A stretch of DNA of 64,000 nt. Origin: Nocardia sp. SYP-A9097. Its GTDB lineage: Bacteria; Actinomycetota; Actinomycetes; Mycobacteriales; Mycobacteriaceae. Below the pieces are notes generated by a model that did not search any database, was not told where the DNA came from, and saw only the letters and a list, made by a program, of their open reading frames with translations. Numbering within the stretch: the stretch's first letter is position 1; every line of letters starts with the position of its first letter. The stretch covers positions 124,001 through 188,000 of the forward strand of contig NZ_WJIC01000006.1 in assembly GCF_009649815.1 (NCBI RefSeq), in the 5' to 3' direction. A program made the position numbers and the translations under genes. Below, piece after piece: positions 16,455 through 24,788 of the stretch.

Positions 16455-18767
16455 ATGGCTGTGACAGCTCGAGTTGGGGCAGTGCATCTCGGCTGGGACG
16501 TGGTGTCCGTGGCCGCCGGTGGCGGCGGCGCGCCGATCCGTCCCATCCAGGTCGAGGGCACCTACACACCGCCCGCATACCTGCTCGCGGACGCGTCCGG
16601 CCGGTTGCACACCGCCGGCGTGGACCGGCGACCCGACGTCGGCATCGCCATCTCCGACGTCCGTGACATCCTCGGCCACCCGCAGATCGTGGTGGCGGGC
16701 GCGACCTGGCCCGCCGACCTGGTCTTCCGGGCCCGCATGCACAATCCGCTGGCCTCGGTCACCGAACATCTGGGCGGAACGCCCGATGTGCTGGCTGTAC
16801 CCTTCCCGGACGAGTGGCCCGACCCCAAGGTGGATGAATTCATCCGGCTGGTCGAGCAACTCGGCGTGGTCGCCGAGGCGCTGCCCGAATCGGTGGCGTT
16901 GTCCGGATACCTCCGGGCACTCGGATTGGTGCGCGCCCCGGGGCGCGGGCCTGCCGTGGGAGCCACCGGGGTCTACTCCGATGGACGCGAATGCCTGGTC
17001 GTGGCCGTCGACGGTGACGACGAGGAGCCCACCGAATCGGTGAGCGTCCCCATCACCGCCGAGGCGCTGCACTCGGCGCGCGCCGCCGACAATGTGGTCA
17101 TCGAGGTGATGGCCGCCGCCCGTGGCATCAACGCCGACACCTCCACCGTGCTGCTGGCCGGGAATGTCTGCTTCAACGATGCCCTGCGCCTGGCCTTCCA
17201 GAACCACCTCGGGCATCGCTTCCACGTCGCCGACCATCCGATGCACGCACTGGTTCTCGGTGCCACGCACCTGCTGGTCAATGACAGTGAACTCACCGCC
17301 GAGGCCATGGCCTCGCGGTCGGAAACCCAGGTCCCGCAACCGGGTTCGGCCATGCCACGGCACGCCGACCACGGCAGCCGAGGCGGACCTTCGACGGGCG
17401 AATATCCCCGGCACGGGCAGCCGCAAGGACCCACGGGCACGCCCGCGCAGTCCGGCCAATCCGCACAGCCCGGCGCACCCGTACAGGCGGGGATGCCCGG
17501 GTCGACCGGGATGTCCGTGGCCGCAGCCGAATCCGCCACCGGCGGAGCGGAAGCACGCCCGGTCGAGCAGGGCCCGCGAAAGGTTGTGCAGCCGAGCGAC
17601 TCCGGTGCTCCGGGCACCGAATCCCCGCGCCTCGGGGGACCTTCCACCGGCCCGCAGCCTCGAATGGGCGCGCCGGTCGGCTCGCAAGCGGGGGCCGCTG
17701 CGCAACCCGCGGGCGCACCCGGCACCGGGTCGCGGCCTGGCGCGGATGCGGCTGCGGCCGGTGAAACGCGGCGTATGACAGCGGAAGATGTCGCACAGAT
17801 TCCGACCGCCTCGCGCGGTGGATTGCCGCCCGGGCTGGCCGGTGTGGGTGGGCGTTTCACGCGGCCGCCGGGCACTCCGGCCGATGATCAGATGACGGCT
17901 GTCATGGGCCGTGGGCCGCAGACCGGCCAGGACGTTCCGGGTTACGGGCAGCAGTGGCCGTCCGGATCCGGCGGGCAGGGGAATCCCGCTGCCGGGCAAC
18001 AGTATCCAGGCGGCCAGCAGCCCTCGGGTAGCGGCCAGCAGTATCCCGGTGGTGGACAGCAGCCCGCGGCCGGAGGGCAGAATGCCGGCGGGCAGCCGAA
18101 CCCCGGTGGAGGACAGTCGAATACCCCGGTTGTGCAGTACGGGCCGGGATATGGCCCGCAGGGGCAGTCCGGTTATGGGCAGCAGGGCCAACCGCAGGGC
18201 TATGGCCAGTCCGGTCAAGGTGGTTACGGCCAACAGGGTTACGGGCAGGGCGGGTATGGCGGGCAGGGTGCGAACTTTGCCGGTCCTTCCGGAAACGCTC
18301 CTGGTCAGGCCGGTGCGATGTACGGTGGGTCGATGCCGCCGAGTGGGTCGCGTCAGTCGAATCCGCAGATGCCGGAAGACAGTGCCGGTCAGTCTGATTC
18401 AGAGTCCGGCGAGGGGGAGCACAAGCGCAAGGGCAAGCTGTGGAACAAGATGAAGGGCAAGCGTTTCGGCGCGCCCATCATCATCGGCATGGCCGCGCTC
18501 GGTGCCATAGGCATTCACGCCGACAGTGAGCCGATCGAACTGTCTGCGGCGACCAGCGATTTCAGCATCGGCGATGTGCTCGACACCCACCTGATCGATC
18601 AGGTGTGCGCCATCACCCCCTCGGCCTCCAATGCCCCGCGCCCCGGCGTCTCCGGAATCGACGATCCACAACACCTGGATTGCCTGACCCTGGGCACAGA
18701 CACCCTCCGCTACACCATCCCCGGACCCGTCCGCGGCGTCGACCCGGGCCCGCCCCTGCAGATATAG
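16455..18767 (+). CDS. Divergent Hsp70/actin-fold protein with Gly/Gln/Pro-rich tail
   Basis: 770 residues. The first 280 resemble a decayed actin/Hsp70 ATPase: VGAVHLGWDVVSVAA at the N end (phosphate-loop position) and VLLAGNVCFNDALRLAF...ADHPMHALVLGATHLL near 230-275, matching the 'GGG..P.L...P..A.A.GA' end of the clearer Hsp70-like protein at 38804-40291. Residues about 290-660 are low-complexity Gly/Gln/Pro/Tyr sequence. The C-terminal part has a basic patch (KRKGKLWNKMKGKRF), a hydrophobic helix and then a Cys-containing domain, so the tail probably lies outside the membrane. Starts 78 bases after the FHA-ABC gene in the same direction; likely co-transcribed. Function unknown. Confidence 0.75.
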   Translation: MAVTARVGAVHLGWDVVSVAAGGGGAPIRPIQVEGTYTPPAYLLADASGRLHTAGVDRRPDVGIAISDVRDILGHPQIVVAGATWPADLVFRARMHNPLASVTEHLGGTPDVLAVPFPDEWPDPKVDEFIRLVEQLGVVAEALPESVALSGYLRALGLVRAPGRGPAVGATGVYSDGRECLVVAVDGDDEEPTESVSVPITAEALHSARAADNVVIEVMAAARGINADTSTVLLAGNVCFNDALRLAFQNHLGHRFHVADHPMHALVLGATHLLVNDSELTAEAMASRSETQVPQPGSAMPRHADHGSRGGPSTGEYPRHGQPQGPTGTPAQSGQSAQPGAPVQAGMPGSTGMSVAAAESATGGAEARPVEQGPRKVVQPSDSGAPGTESPRLGGPSTGPQPRMGAPVGSQAGAAAQPAGAPGTGSRPGADAAAAGETRRMTAEDVAQIPTASRGGLPPGLAGVGGRFTRPPGTPADDQMTAVMGRGPQTGQDVPGYGQQWPSGSGGQGNPAAGQQYPGGQQPSGSGQQYPGGGQQPAAGGQNAGGQPNPGGGQSNTPVVQYGPGYGPQGQSGYGQQGQPQGYGQSGQGGYGQQGYGQGGYGGQGANFAGPSGNAPGQAGAMYGGSMPPSGSRQSNPQMPEDSAGQSDSESGEGEHKRKGKLWNKMKGKRFGAPIIIGMAALGAIGIHADSEPIELSAATSDFSIGDVLDTHLIDQVCAITPSASNAPRPGVSGIDDPQHLDCLTLGTDTLRYTIPGPVRGVDPGPPLQI

Positions 18768-18788
18768 CCGTCTGAAGAAACGCGCCAA

Positions 18789-18880
18789 GTTCGCGGCCCG
18801 TCCGGGTTCTGGACTGAGCGGAGGGAGGGAAGGTTCCGGACTCCCCAGGGCCGCGAACCCGCCCGGAGCGCAGCGGAGGG
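18789..18880. repeat. GTTCGCGGCCC hairpin repeat, copy upstream of rplM
   Basis: Arms GTTCGCGGCCC (18789-18799) and GGGCCGCGAAC (18848-18858) enclose a purine-rich centre with GGAGGGAGGGAAG and are followed by CGGAGCGCAGCGGAGG. A second copy with the same ordered landmarks lies at 49474-49590 upstream of guaB2. May be a terminator or a mobile palindromic repeat. Confidence 0.65.
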
Positions 18881-18911
18881 CGTAAAGTACTCTGTCTCGT
18901 TGGCGTTCGGT

Positions 18912-18934
18912 ACAGCTGGGTTTTGCCTGGCTGT
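18912..18934 (+). promoter_or_regulatory. Hairpin in the rplM leader
   Basis: ACAGCTGGG and CCTGGCTGT pair over 9 bp (two G-T wobbles) around a TTTTG loop, about 87 bases ahead of the rplM start. Could be a leader for autogenous control by L13, as seen in other phyla, but nothing in the sequence proves it. Confidence 0.3.
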
Positions 18935-19020
18935 CGCACGAGTCCCGGGTCTCCACCAGCCGCCGGGGCCACTCGACCGAATACCTGGCTGGCACCACAT
19001 ACGACAGACAGGGAACGACT

Positions 19021-19464
19021 GTGCCTACGTACAGCCCGAAGGCGGGTGACGTGACCCGTAAGTGGTACGTCATCGACGCCACTGACGTAGTGCTCGGCCG
19101 TCTCGCCGTTCAGGCAGCGAACCTGCTGCGCGGCAAGACCAAGCCGACCTACGCTCCGCACGTCGATGGTGGCGACTTCGTCATCATCATCAACGCTGAC
19201 AAGGTTGCCGTCTCCGGCAACAAGCGTGAGAACAAGTTCATCCACACCCACTCCGGGTTCCCGGGCGGACTCAAGTCCCGCTCCGTCGGCCAGATCCTCG
19301 ACACCCGCCCCGACCGTCTGGTCGAGAAGGCCGTCAAGGGCATGATCCCGAAGAACAAGCTGGGTAACAGCATCGGCGGCAAGCTGAAGGTCTACGCAGG
19401 CCCGAACCACCCGCACGCCGCTCAGCAGCCCATTCCCTTCGAGATCAAGCAGGTTGCCCAGTGA
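19021..19464 (+). CDS. rplM: 50S ribosomal protein L13
   Basis: 147-residue protein of the large ribosomal subunit; binds 23S rRNA early in assembly. Characteristic segments are [16 protein letters not shown] near the N end, [19 protein letters not shown], and [15 protein letters not shown]. Full length for the family. GTG start follows a GGGAAC ribosome site. Overlaps rpsI by four bases (GTGA), giving coupled translation, as in other actinobacteria. Confidence 0.99.
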   Translation: MPTYSPKAGDVTRKWYVIDATDVVLGRLAVQAANLLRGKTKPTYAPHVDGGDFVIIINADKVAVSGNKRENKFIHTHSGFPGGLKSRSVGQILDTRPDRLVEKAVKGMIPKNKLGNSIGGKLKVYAGPNHPHAAQQPIPFEIKQVAQ

Positions 19465-19979
19465 CCGCTCCTGAGGAATTCAACGACGACGAGTTCGTCG
19501 TGGAAGACACCACCGTCGAGGTCGTCGAGGAGGGTGACGGCTACGAGGCCGAGTACACCGCCGAGGAAGAGACCTTCGCACCGATTCTGATCGATCGTCC
19601 GATCCAGACCGTCGGCCGCCGCAAGGAAGCCGTCGTTCGCGTGCGCATGGTGCCGGGTACCGGCAACTTCGTGCTCAACGGTCGCACCATCGAGAACTAC
19701 TTCCCGAACAAGGTGCACCAGCAGCTCGTCAAGTCGCCGCTGGTGACCGTCGAGCGTGTCGAGTCCTTCGACATCTTCGCCCGCCTCGTCGGCGGCGGCC
19801 CGTCCGGTCAGGCCGGCGCGCTGCGCCTGGCGATCGCGCGTGCGCTGATCGAGGTCACCCCGGAGGATCGTCCCGCCCTCAAGCGTGCCGGCTTCCTGAC
19901 TCGTGACCCGCGTGCCACCGAGCGTAAGAAGTACGGCCTCAAGAAGGCCCGTAAGGCGCCTCAGTACTCGAAGCGCTGA
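19461..19979 (+). CDS. rpsI: 30S ribosomal protein S9
   Basis: 172 residues. After an acidic N-terminal extension of about 45 residues typical of Mycobacteriales, the S9 core starts at [18 protein letters not shown]. The C-terminal tail [12 protein letters not shown] is the conserved basic end that reaches toward tRNA in the P site. Starts at GTG 19461 inside the rplM stop. Followed by a hairpin at 20000-20032. Confidence 0.99.
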   Translation: MTAPEEFNDDEFVVEDTTVEVVEEGDGYEAEYTAEEETFAPILIDRPIQTVGRRKEAVVRVRMVPGTGNFVLNGRTIENYFPNKVHQQLVKSPLVTVERVESFDIFARLVGGGPSGQAGALRLAIARALIEVTPEDRPALKRAGFLTRDPRATERKKYGLKKARKAPQYSKR

Positions 19980-19999
19980 TTTTTCCGCCGTACGGCCCC

Positions 20000-20032
20000 A
20001 CCGTGCCCGCCCCTCTCCGGGACGGGCACGGT
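20000..20032 (+). terminator. Hairpin after rplM-rpsI
   Basis: ACCGTGCCCG and CGGGCACGGT form a perfect 10-bp stem 20 bases after the rpsI stop, without a U tract. Probable terminator for the ribosomal operon. Confidence 0.6.
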
Positions 20033-20051
20033 ACGGTCTACGCGGCAACCT

Positions 20052-20154
20052 GTACGAGAGCAGGCTCCCCGCAACGGTTTTCGCGAATCGTTGCTGTCTT
20101 TTCCCCGCGGCTGCATGCCGCCGCGGGGAGAGGGCCGGGTGCCTGCTCTCGTGC
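20052..20154 (+). ncRNA. Candidate structured 5' leader RNA of glmM (three-way junction)
   Basis: A 14-bp closing helix (20052-20065 with 20141-20154, one U-G wobble) encloses two further hairpins: GCAACG/CGTTGC (20071-20076 with 20089-20094) and a 10-bp GC-rich stem (20102-20111 with 20120-20129). The fold ends 26 bases before the glmM ATG. CTCCCC at 20065-20070 could instead pair with GGGGAG at 20125-20130, giving a competing structure. A TACGGT box at 20032-20037 would place a transcript start just ahead of the helix. I do not recognise an established RNA family; cis-regulation of glmM is inference. Confidence 0.5.
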
Positions 20155-20180
20155 TGTATCTACCTATCAGGGGTGAGGTA

Positions 20181-21548
20181 ATGGGACGTTTGTTCGGCAC
20201 CGACGGAGTCCGCGGGCTCGCCAATGACTCGCTGAGTCCTGAACTTGCGCTTGCTGTCTCCGCTGCCGCCGCTCAGGTTTTGAGCCGTGGAAAGAAGCGC
20301 GCACTGGCCGTGGTGGGACGTGACCCGCGCGCGAGTGGCGAGATGCTGGAAGCGGCCGTCATCGCGGGCCTGACCTCCGCCGGCGTGGACGTGCTCTCCG
20401 TGGGCGTGCTGCCGACGCCCGCCGTCGCCTACCTGACCGGCGTCTACGACGCGTGCCTGGGCGTGATGATCTCCGCCTCGCACAACCCCATGCCCGACAA
20501 CGGCATCAAGATCTTCGCGGCCGGCGGGCACAAGCTCGACGACGTCATCGAGGACCGCATCGAGGCCCTGATCGCCGAGGGCGGCTTCACCCGCCCCACC
20601 GGCGCGGGCGTCGGCCGCGTCCTCGGCAAGCCCGGCCAATTGTTCAGCGCGACAGACCAGTACAGCCTGGAAGGCACCCACGAACGCTATGTGGAGCATC
20701 TGGTGGAAGCCACCGGACGCGACCTGAGCGGCCTCACCGTCGTGGTCGACTGCGCACACGGCGCGGCCTCGGAAGTCGGCCCCGCCGCCCTGCGTGAAGC
20801 GGGCGCGACCGTCATCGCCATCAATGCCGCCCCCGACGGCCTGAACATCAACGAAGCCTGCGGCTCAACACATTTGGACAAGATCCAGCGTGCCGTCCGC
20901 GCACACGGCGGCGACCTCGGCCTGGCCCTGGACGGCGATGCCGACCGCTGCCTCGCGGTCGACGCCGACGGCAATGTGGTCGACGGCGACGCCATCATGG
21001 CCGTCATCGCCCTGGCCATGCGCGACTCCGGCGAACTAGCCGAGAACACCCTCGTCGCCACCGTCATGAGCAACCTCGGCCTGCACATCGCCATGCGCGA
21101 CGCCGGAATCGCCATGCGCACCACCGCCGTCGGCGACCGCTACGTCCTGGAGGAACTCCGCCGCAGCGGCCTCAACCTCGGCGGCGAACAATCCGGCCAC
21201 GTCGTCCTCCCCCAATTCGGCACCACCGGCGACGGCGTCCTCACCGGCCTGAAGCTCATGGCCCGCATGGCCGAAACCGGCCGCACCCTGGCCGATCTCG
21301 CGGCGGTAGTCCAAACCGTCCCCCAGGTCCTGGTGAACGTCCACGTCTCCGACAAGGCCGCGGTGGCATCCGCCCCCGAGGTCCTCGACGCGGTAGCCGA
21401 AGCCGAACGCCTCCTGGGCGACACCGGCCGAATCCTGCTCCGCCCCAGCGGAACCGAACAATTGGTGCGAGTCATGGTCGAAGCCACCGACCCCGGCCAG
21501 GCCCAGCGCCTCGCCGACGATCTCGCCAAACTCGTCGCCGCCGTCTGA
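20181..21548 (+). CDS. glmM: Phosphoglucosamine mutase
   Basis: 455 residues, the usual length. Converts glucosamine-6-phosphate to glucosamine-1-phosphate on the way to UDP-GlcNAc for peptidoglycan and arabinogalactan linker synthesis. The active serine is Ser100 in SASHNP; the metal loop is LDGDADRC; the sugar loop is GGEQSGH; the phosphate-binding end is [11 protein letters not shown]. The start is fixed by [12 protein letters not shown] and by GGTGAGG just upstream; an open upstream extension would cover the leader RNA. Glutamine-dependent GlmS, the previous enzyme in the pathway, is encoded 6.5 kb downstream. Confidence 0.98.
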   Translation: MGRLFGTDGVRGLANDSLSPELALAVSAAAAQVLSRGKKRALAVVGRDPRASGEMLEAAVIAGLTSAGVDVLSVGVLPTPAVAYLTGVYDACLGVMISASHNPMPDNGIKIFAAGGHKLDDVIEDRIEALIAEGGFTRPTGAGVGRVLGKPGQLFSATDQYSLEGTHERYVEHLVEATGRDLSGLTVVVDCAHGAASEVGPAALREAGATVIAINAAPDGLNINEACGSTHLDKIQRAVRAHGGDLGLALDGDADRCLAVDADGNVVDGDAIMAVIALAMRDSGELAENTLVATVMSNLGLHIAMRDAGIAMRTTAVGDRYVLEELRRSGLNLGGEQSGHVVLPQFGTTGDGVLTGLKLMARMAETGRTLADLAAVVQTVPQVLVNVHVSDKAAVASAPEVLDAVAEAERLLGDTGRILLRPSGTEQLVRVMVEATDPGQAQRLADDLAKLVAAV

Positions 21549-21622
21549 GGCAAAACAAGAACAAACAAGACAAAAGACGCCAGGACGAGAAGAGACAAGA
21601 ACCCTCGAAGACCTGGACGTGC

Positions 21623-21682
21623 GATCACCGGGAACTGAGCGTTGGCACATTCGGCGTGTCGCCCGCTCAGTTCCCGGTGATC
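21623..21682. terminator. Perfect 19-bp inverted repeat downstream of glmM
   Basis: Arms 21623-21641 and 21664-21682 (GATCACCGGGAACTGAGCG and its exact complement) with a 22-base loop. It starts 75 bases after the glmM stop. Probably ends glmM transcription, although the stem is longer than usual and has no directly following U run. Confidence 0.55.
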
Positions 21683-21954
21683 GATTGTCCAGCTGGGGGA
21701 TGGGGTGGTTTTGTCTTTTTCGTTGTGGTTCTGAAGGTGACCGCGGCCTGCCAGCCGGGCTGGGTCGCGAGTATTCGCGCCTGAGTGGGGAGCGAAGGTC
21801 GGGTACGGCAGGCGAGGTAACCACTCCGAAAAATCATGGCCCTCTTCCGAACCCCGCTGGAACGTGCTGTCCCGCTGGGTCTTCGGCTACGAAGGCCCCG
21901 GGTACCAGCCAACTATCATCCCATTCGACCGATTCCCCGGGAGAGACGCAATAC

Positions 21955-22005
21955 GGATGTACTCACGCAGGCAAACGTCGAGTAGCCCGCTGCGTGAGTA
22001 CATCC
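21955..22005. terminator. Perfect 16-bp inverted repeat downstream of the ABC-F gene
   Basis: Arms 21955-21970 and 21990-22005 (GGATGTACTCACGCAG and its complement) with a 19-base loop, 48 bases beyond the stop of the - strand ABC-F gene. Its position mirrors the 19-bp repeat after glmM. Confidence 0.5.
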
Positions 22006-22052
22006 ATGTTGCAGCACCCTGCCGGTCGGTAGAGGGATATACCCGGTATGGT

Positions 22053-23693
22053 CTATTCCTCGGTGAGTTTGCCCGCGTCGAGGTGCCAGCGGCGGGTAGC
22101 TCGGACGTTGTCGAGCATGCGGCGGTCGTGGGTCACCAATAGGACTGTGCCGGTGAAGGATTCGACTGCCTGCTCCAGTTGTTCGATAGCGGCCAGGTCG
22201 AGGTGGTTGGTGGGCTCGTCCAGGACCAGGAGGTTGACGCCTCGGGCTTGGAGCAAGGCCAGGGCCGCGCGGGTGCGTTCGCCGGGGGAGAGGGTGTCGT
22301 TGGGGCGCAGGACGTGTGGGCCGCGGAGGCCGAATTTAGCCAGTAGGGTGCGGGCTTCGGCTTCGGGCCAGTCCGGGATCTCGGCGCTGAAAGTGTCTGC
22401 GAGGGTGTCGGTTCCGCGGAAGAGGCCGCGGGCCTGATCGACCTCGCCGATGGCCACGCCCGAGCCGAGAGCCGCGGATCCGTTGTCCGGCCGGGCTTTT
22501 CCGAGCAGTAGGGACAGCAGGGTGGATTTGCCCGCGCCATTGGCTCCGGTCAGGACGATGCGGTCGCCGTAGTCGACCTGAACGGTGATCGGGCCGAGGG
22601 TGAATTCACCTCGGGTGACAGTGGCATCGGAGAGCGTCGCGACCACCGAACCGCTGCGGGGTGCGGCGGCGATGATCATGCGGAGTTCCCATTCCTTGCG
22701 GGGTTCCTCCACGGCGTCGAGGCGTTCGATACGGCGCACGGTCTGCTTGACCTTCGACGCCTGCTTCTCCGTTGCTTCGGCGCGGGCTTTGCGGCCCATT
22801 TTGTCGGAGTCCTGTTTGCTCTTGCGGCGGGCATTGCGGACGCCGTGTTCCATCCAATTGCGTTGCATGCCTGCGCGAGCCTCGAGTCCGGCCTTGGTGT
22901 CGGCGAACTCGTCGTAGGCTTCGCGGGCGTGCCGGCGGGCGATCTCGCGCTCCTCCAGATACGACTCGTAGCCGCCGTCATAGATGCCGACCTGCTGCTG
23001 TGCCAGATCGAGTTCCACAATGCGATTCACGGTGCGCGCCAGGAACTCTCGATCATGGCTGATCACCATGAGCGGTTCGCGGACGCCGTTGACGAACTGT
23101 TCGAGGCGGTCCAGGCCGTTCAGGTCGAGGTCGTTGGTCGGCTCGTCCAGCAGCAGAATGTCGAAGCGGGACAACAGGACCGAGGCCAGACCCGCTCGTG
23201 CCGCCTGGCCGCCGGAGAGGACCGTCATAAGGGTCTCCAGGCCGTGCGGGAGGCTCTCGCTCAGGCCGAGATCGGCGGACACCTCCTCGGCGCGCTGTTC
23301 CAGATCCGCGCCGCCGAGTGCGAGCCAGCGCTCCAGGGCGGGGGAGAACTCGTCCTCGCCGCCCTCGGCGAGGCGTTCGGCGGCCGCGTCCATGACGCGC
23401 TGGGCCTCGCCGACTCCGGTGCGGCGGCGCAGGAATTCCAGTACGGTCTCGCCCGCGATGCGTTCCGGCTCCTGGGCCAGATAGCCGACGGTCGCATCGG
23501 GTGGGCTGAGCGTGATCTCACCCTCCGGGGCGTTTCCGTCGGCCAGCATGCGCAGCAGGGTGGACTTTCCGGCGCCGTTCACCCCGACCAGGCCGATCAC
23601 ATCGCCGGGGGCCAGCACGAGATCGAGGTCTTCGAAGAGGGTGCGTTCGCCGTGTCCGGCAGCGAGTCCGCGCGCATGCAGAGTGGTGCTCAC
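22053..23693 (-). CDS. ABC-F family ATPase (translation-associated)
   Basis: 546 residues with two ABC ATPase domains and no membrane segment. Walker A motifs are GVNGAGKST and GANGAGKST; signatures are LSGGQAARAGLA and LSPGERTRAALA; Walker B is LLDEPTNDLD and VLDEPTNHLD. A basic, Arg/Lys-rich linker joins the domains. ABC-F proteins bind the ribosomal E site and rescue or protect stalled ribosomes; some confer antibiotic resistance. Subfamily cannot be set by eye. GTG start at 23693; convergent with glmM. Confidence 0.9.
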   Translation of the reverse strand: MSTTLHARGLAAGHGERTLFEDLDLVLAPGDVIGLVGVNGAGKSTLLRMLADGNAPEGEITLSPPDATVGYLAQEPERIAGETVLEFLRRRTGVGEAQRVMDAAAERLAEGGEDEFSPALERWLALGGADLEQRAEEVSADLGLSESLPHGLETLMTVLSGGQAARAGLASVLLSRFDILLLDEPTNDLDLNGLDRLEQFVNGVREPLMVISHDREFLARTVNRIVELDLAQQQVGIYDGGYESYLEEREIARRHAREAYDEFADTKAGLEARAGMQRNWMEHGVRNARRKSKQDSDKMGRKARAEATEKQASKVKQTVRRIERLDAVEEPRKEWELRMIIAAAPRSGSVVATLSDATVTRGEFTLGPITVQVDYGDRIVLTGANGAGKSTLLSLLLGKARPDNGSAALGSGVAIGEVDQARGLFRGTDTLADTFSAEIPDWPEAEARTLLAKFGLRGPHVLRPNDTLSPGERTRAALALLQARGVNLLVLDEPTNHLDLAAIEQLEQAVESFTGTVLLVTHDRRMLDNVRATRRWHLDAGKLTEE

Positions 23694-23809
23694 CTGCGCG
23701 ATTCTGCCCTGCTCGGGGTTGCACCCTGACCCCGGCCCTACCGAAGTTCAGGGTCGGAATGGGTCGAGGGACCGATGCGCGGTGCGGTCGTCGCGCCGAA
23801 ACTGGAGGT

Positions 23810-24004
23810 ATGACTACACCGACCACCAAGCGTCTCACCCGTTCGAGCCAGGACAAGTGGATTGCCGGAGTCTGCGGCGGGCTCGCCGAATACTTCGGTA
23901 TCAGTGCGGGTCTCGTCCGATTCCTGTTCGTGCTGTCCTGCCTGCTGCCCGGACCGCAGTTCGTGCTGTATCTGATTCTGTGGCTGATGATTCCGAAGCG
24001 TTGA
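23810..24004 (+). CDS. Small PspC-domain membrane protein
   Basis: 64 residues, almost entirely one PspC domain: KWIAGVCGGLAEYFGI followed by a hydrophobic stretch ending LILWLMIPKR. PspC proteins sit in the inner membrane and sense or respond to envelope stress. ATG 23810 has GGAGGT directly ahead. Free-standing; two larger PspC proteins lie at 55-60 kb. Confidence 0.85.
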   Translation: MTTPTTKRLTRSSQDKWIAGVCGGLAEYFGISAGLVRFLFVLSCLLPGPQFVLYLILWLMIPKR

Positions 24005-24126
24005 TGCCCTTGCACGTCTCGGTGAGTTGTCCACAGGGGGAGAGTTATCCACAATCGGTATGAAGCTGCTGCGTGGCCGATCCGCGGGTGACAGGATGGT
24101 AACCACGTCATCGCGGAGGAGCGCAT

Positions 24127-24435
24127 ATGGTCACATCGGGTGATCTGCCGGGCCTTGATCTGCCGAATCTCGACTCGCATTCCGAGCTCGGGTCGCTCGG
24201 GGCCATCGAGCTACAACATCCCACCCAGGATATCGACGGGGACGGCCTACTCGACACCGTGACCACCACCAGCGACCACGCCATGCACGTGTGGACGGAT
24301 CTGGATCACGATGGTTACGCCGACCATGTCACCGTCGTGGACAGCGGGGGCGACTACTCCGCCTGGGAATTCCACCACCATCCGGACGGGTCCACCGAGT
24401 GGATTCGCACAGACGAAGGCCGCCTGGGCAAATAG
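24127..24435 (+). CDS. Small acidic protein with Ca-loop-like repeats (DUF6802-like)
   Basis: 102 residues, acidic, no signal peptide. Two Asp-rich loops (DIDGDGLLDTVT and DLDHDGYADHVT) look like EF-hand or FG-GAP-type calcium loops. I associate this with a mycobacterial/nocardial family of unknown role (DUF6802), not verified. GGAGGAGCGCAT precedes the ATG. It leads the likely type VII substrate pair that follows by 32 bases, so it may be part of the same operon. Confidence 0.75.
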   Translation: MVTSGDLPGLDLPNLDSHSELGSLGAIELQHPTQDIDGDGLLDTVTTTSDHAMHVWTDLDHDGYADHVTVVDSGGDYSAWEFHHHPDGSTEWIRTDEGRLGK

Positions 24436-24467
24436 CCGAACCAGGGGGTTTCGACAAGGGGGGATCG

Positions 24468-24788
24468 ATGCCTGGATTCGACATGCTCGGCGTAGACCTC
24501 GACGCCCTGCACAACACCATCACCACACTGCGCACCTGCGCCGATACGTTGCAACAGCAGTCCCGTCGCATTACCGAGCACCCCTTCGGGCTCGGCAATG
24601 ACGAAGCGGGCCGCAACTATTCGGCGCAAGGCGCAGCCATCCACGCAGGTCTCGAACGCATGGCCGCCTGCCTGCACCACTGGAGCGCCGGCACCGCGGC
24701 CACCGCCGACGTATTCGCCCACGCCGCAACCGAATACGAGCGGATCGATCGCGAACGCGCCGACGCGATCTCGGCGGTGCACCCATGA
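24468..24788 (+). CDS. WXG100-like helical protein with YxxxD motif (Rv3440c position)
   Basis: 106 residues predicted as a helical hairpin: one helix to about residue 40, a turn, and a second helix that ends in Y90-E-R-I-D94, a fit to the YxxxD/E type VII secretion signal. No classical WxG in the turn. ATG 24468 follows AGGGGGGATC. Overlaps the next gene by 4 bases (ATGA). In M. tuberculosis the same position after glmM holds Rv3440c-Rv3439c, so this pair is ancestral to the locus. Likely partner of the next protein in export; inference. Confidence 0.8.
   Translation: MPGFDMLGVDLDALHNTITTLRTCADTLQQQSRRITEHPFGLGNDEAGRNYSAQGAAIHAGLERMAACLHHWSAGTAATADVFAHAATEYERIDRERADAISAVHP

Larger units (their letters stand above)
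21549..22052. other. 504-base gap between convergent glmM and ABC-F genes
   Basis: No convincing gene. It holds two long perfect inverted repeats (separate entries), one near each flanking stop codon, and about 270 bases of unassigned sequence between them. Confidence 0.6.

Noticed and set aside
20091..20180. Upstream extension of the glmM reading frame
   Set aside because: The conserved N terminus [12 protein letters not shown] starts at 20181 with a good ribosome site; the extension overlaps the structured RNA.
21619..22032. 137-codon frame between glmM and the ABC-F gene
   Set aside because: It runs through both long inverted repeats and has no recognisable features or ribosome site.
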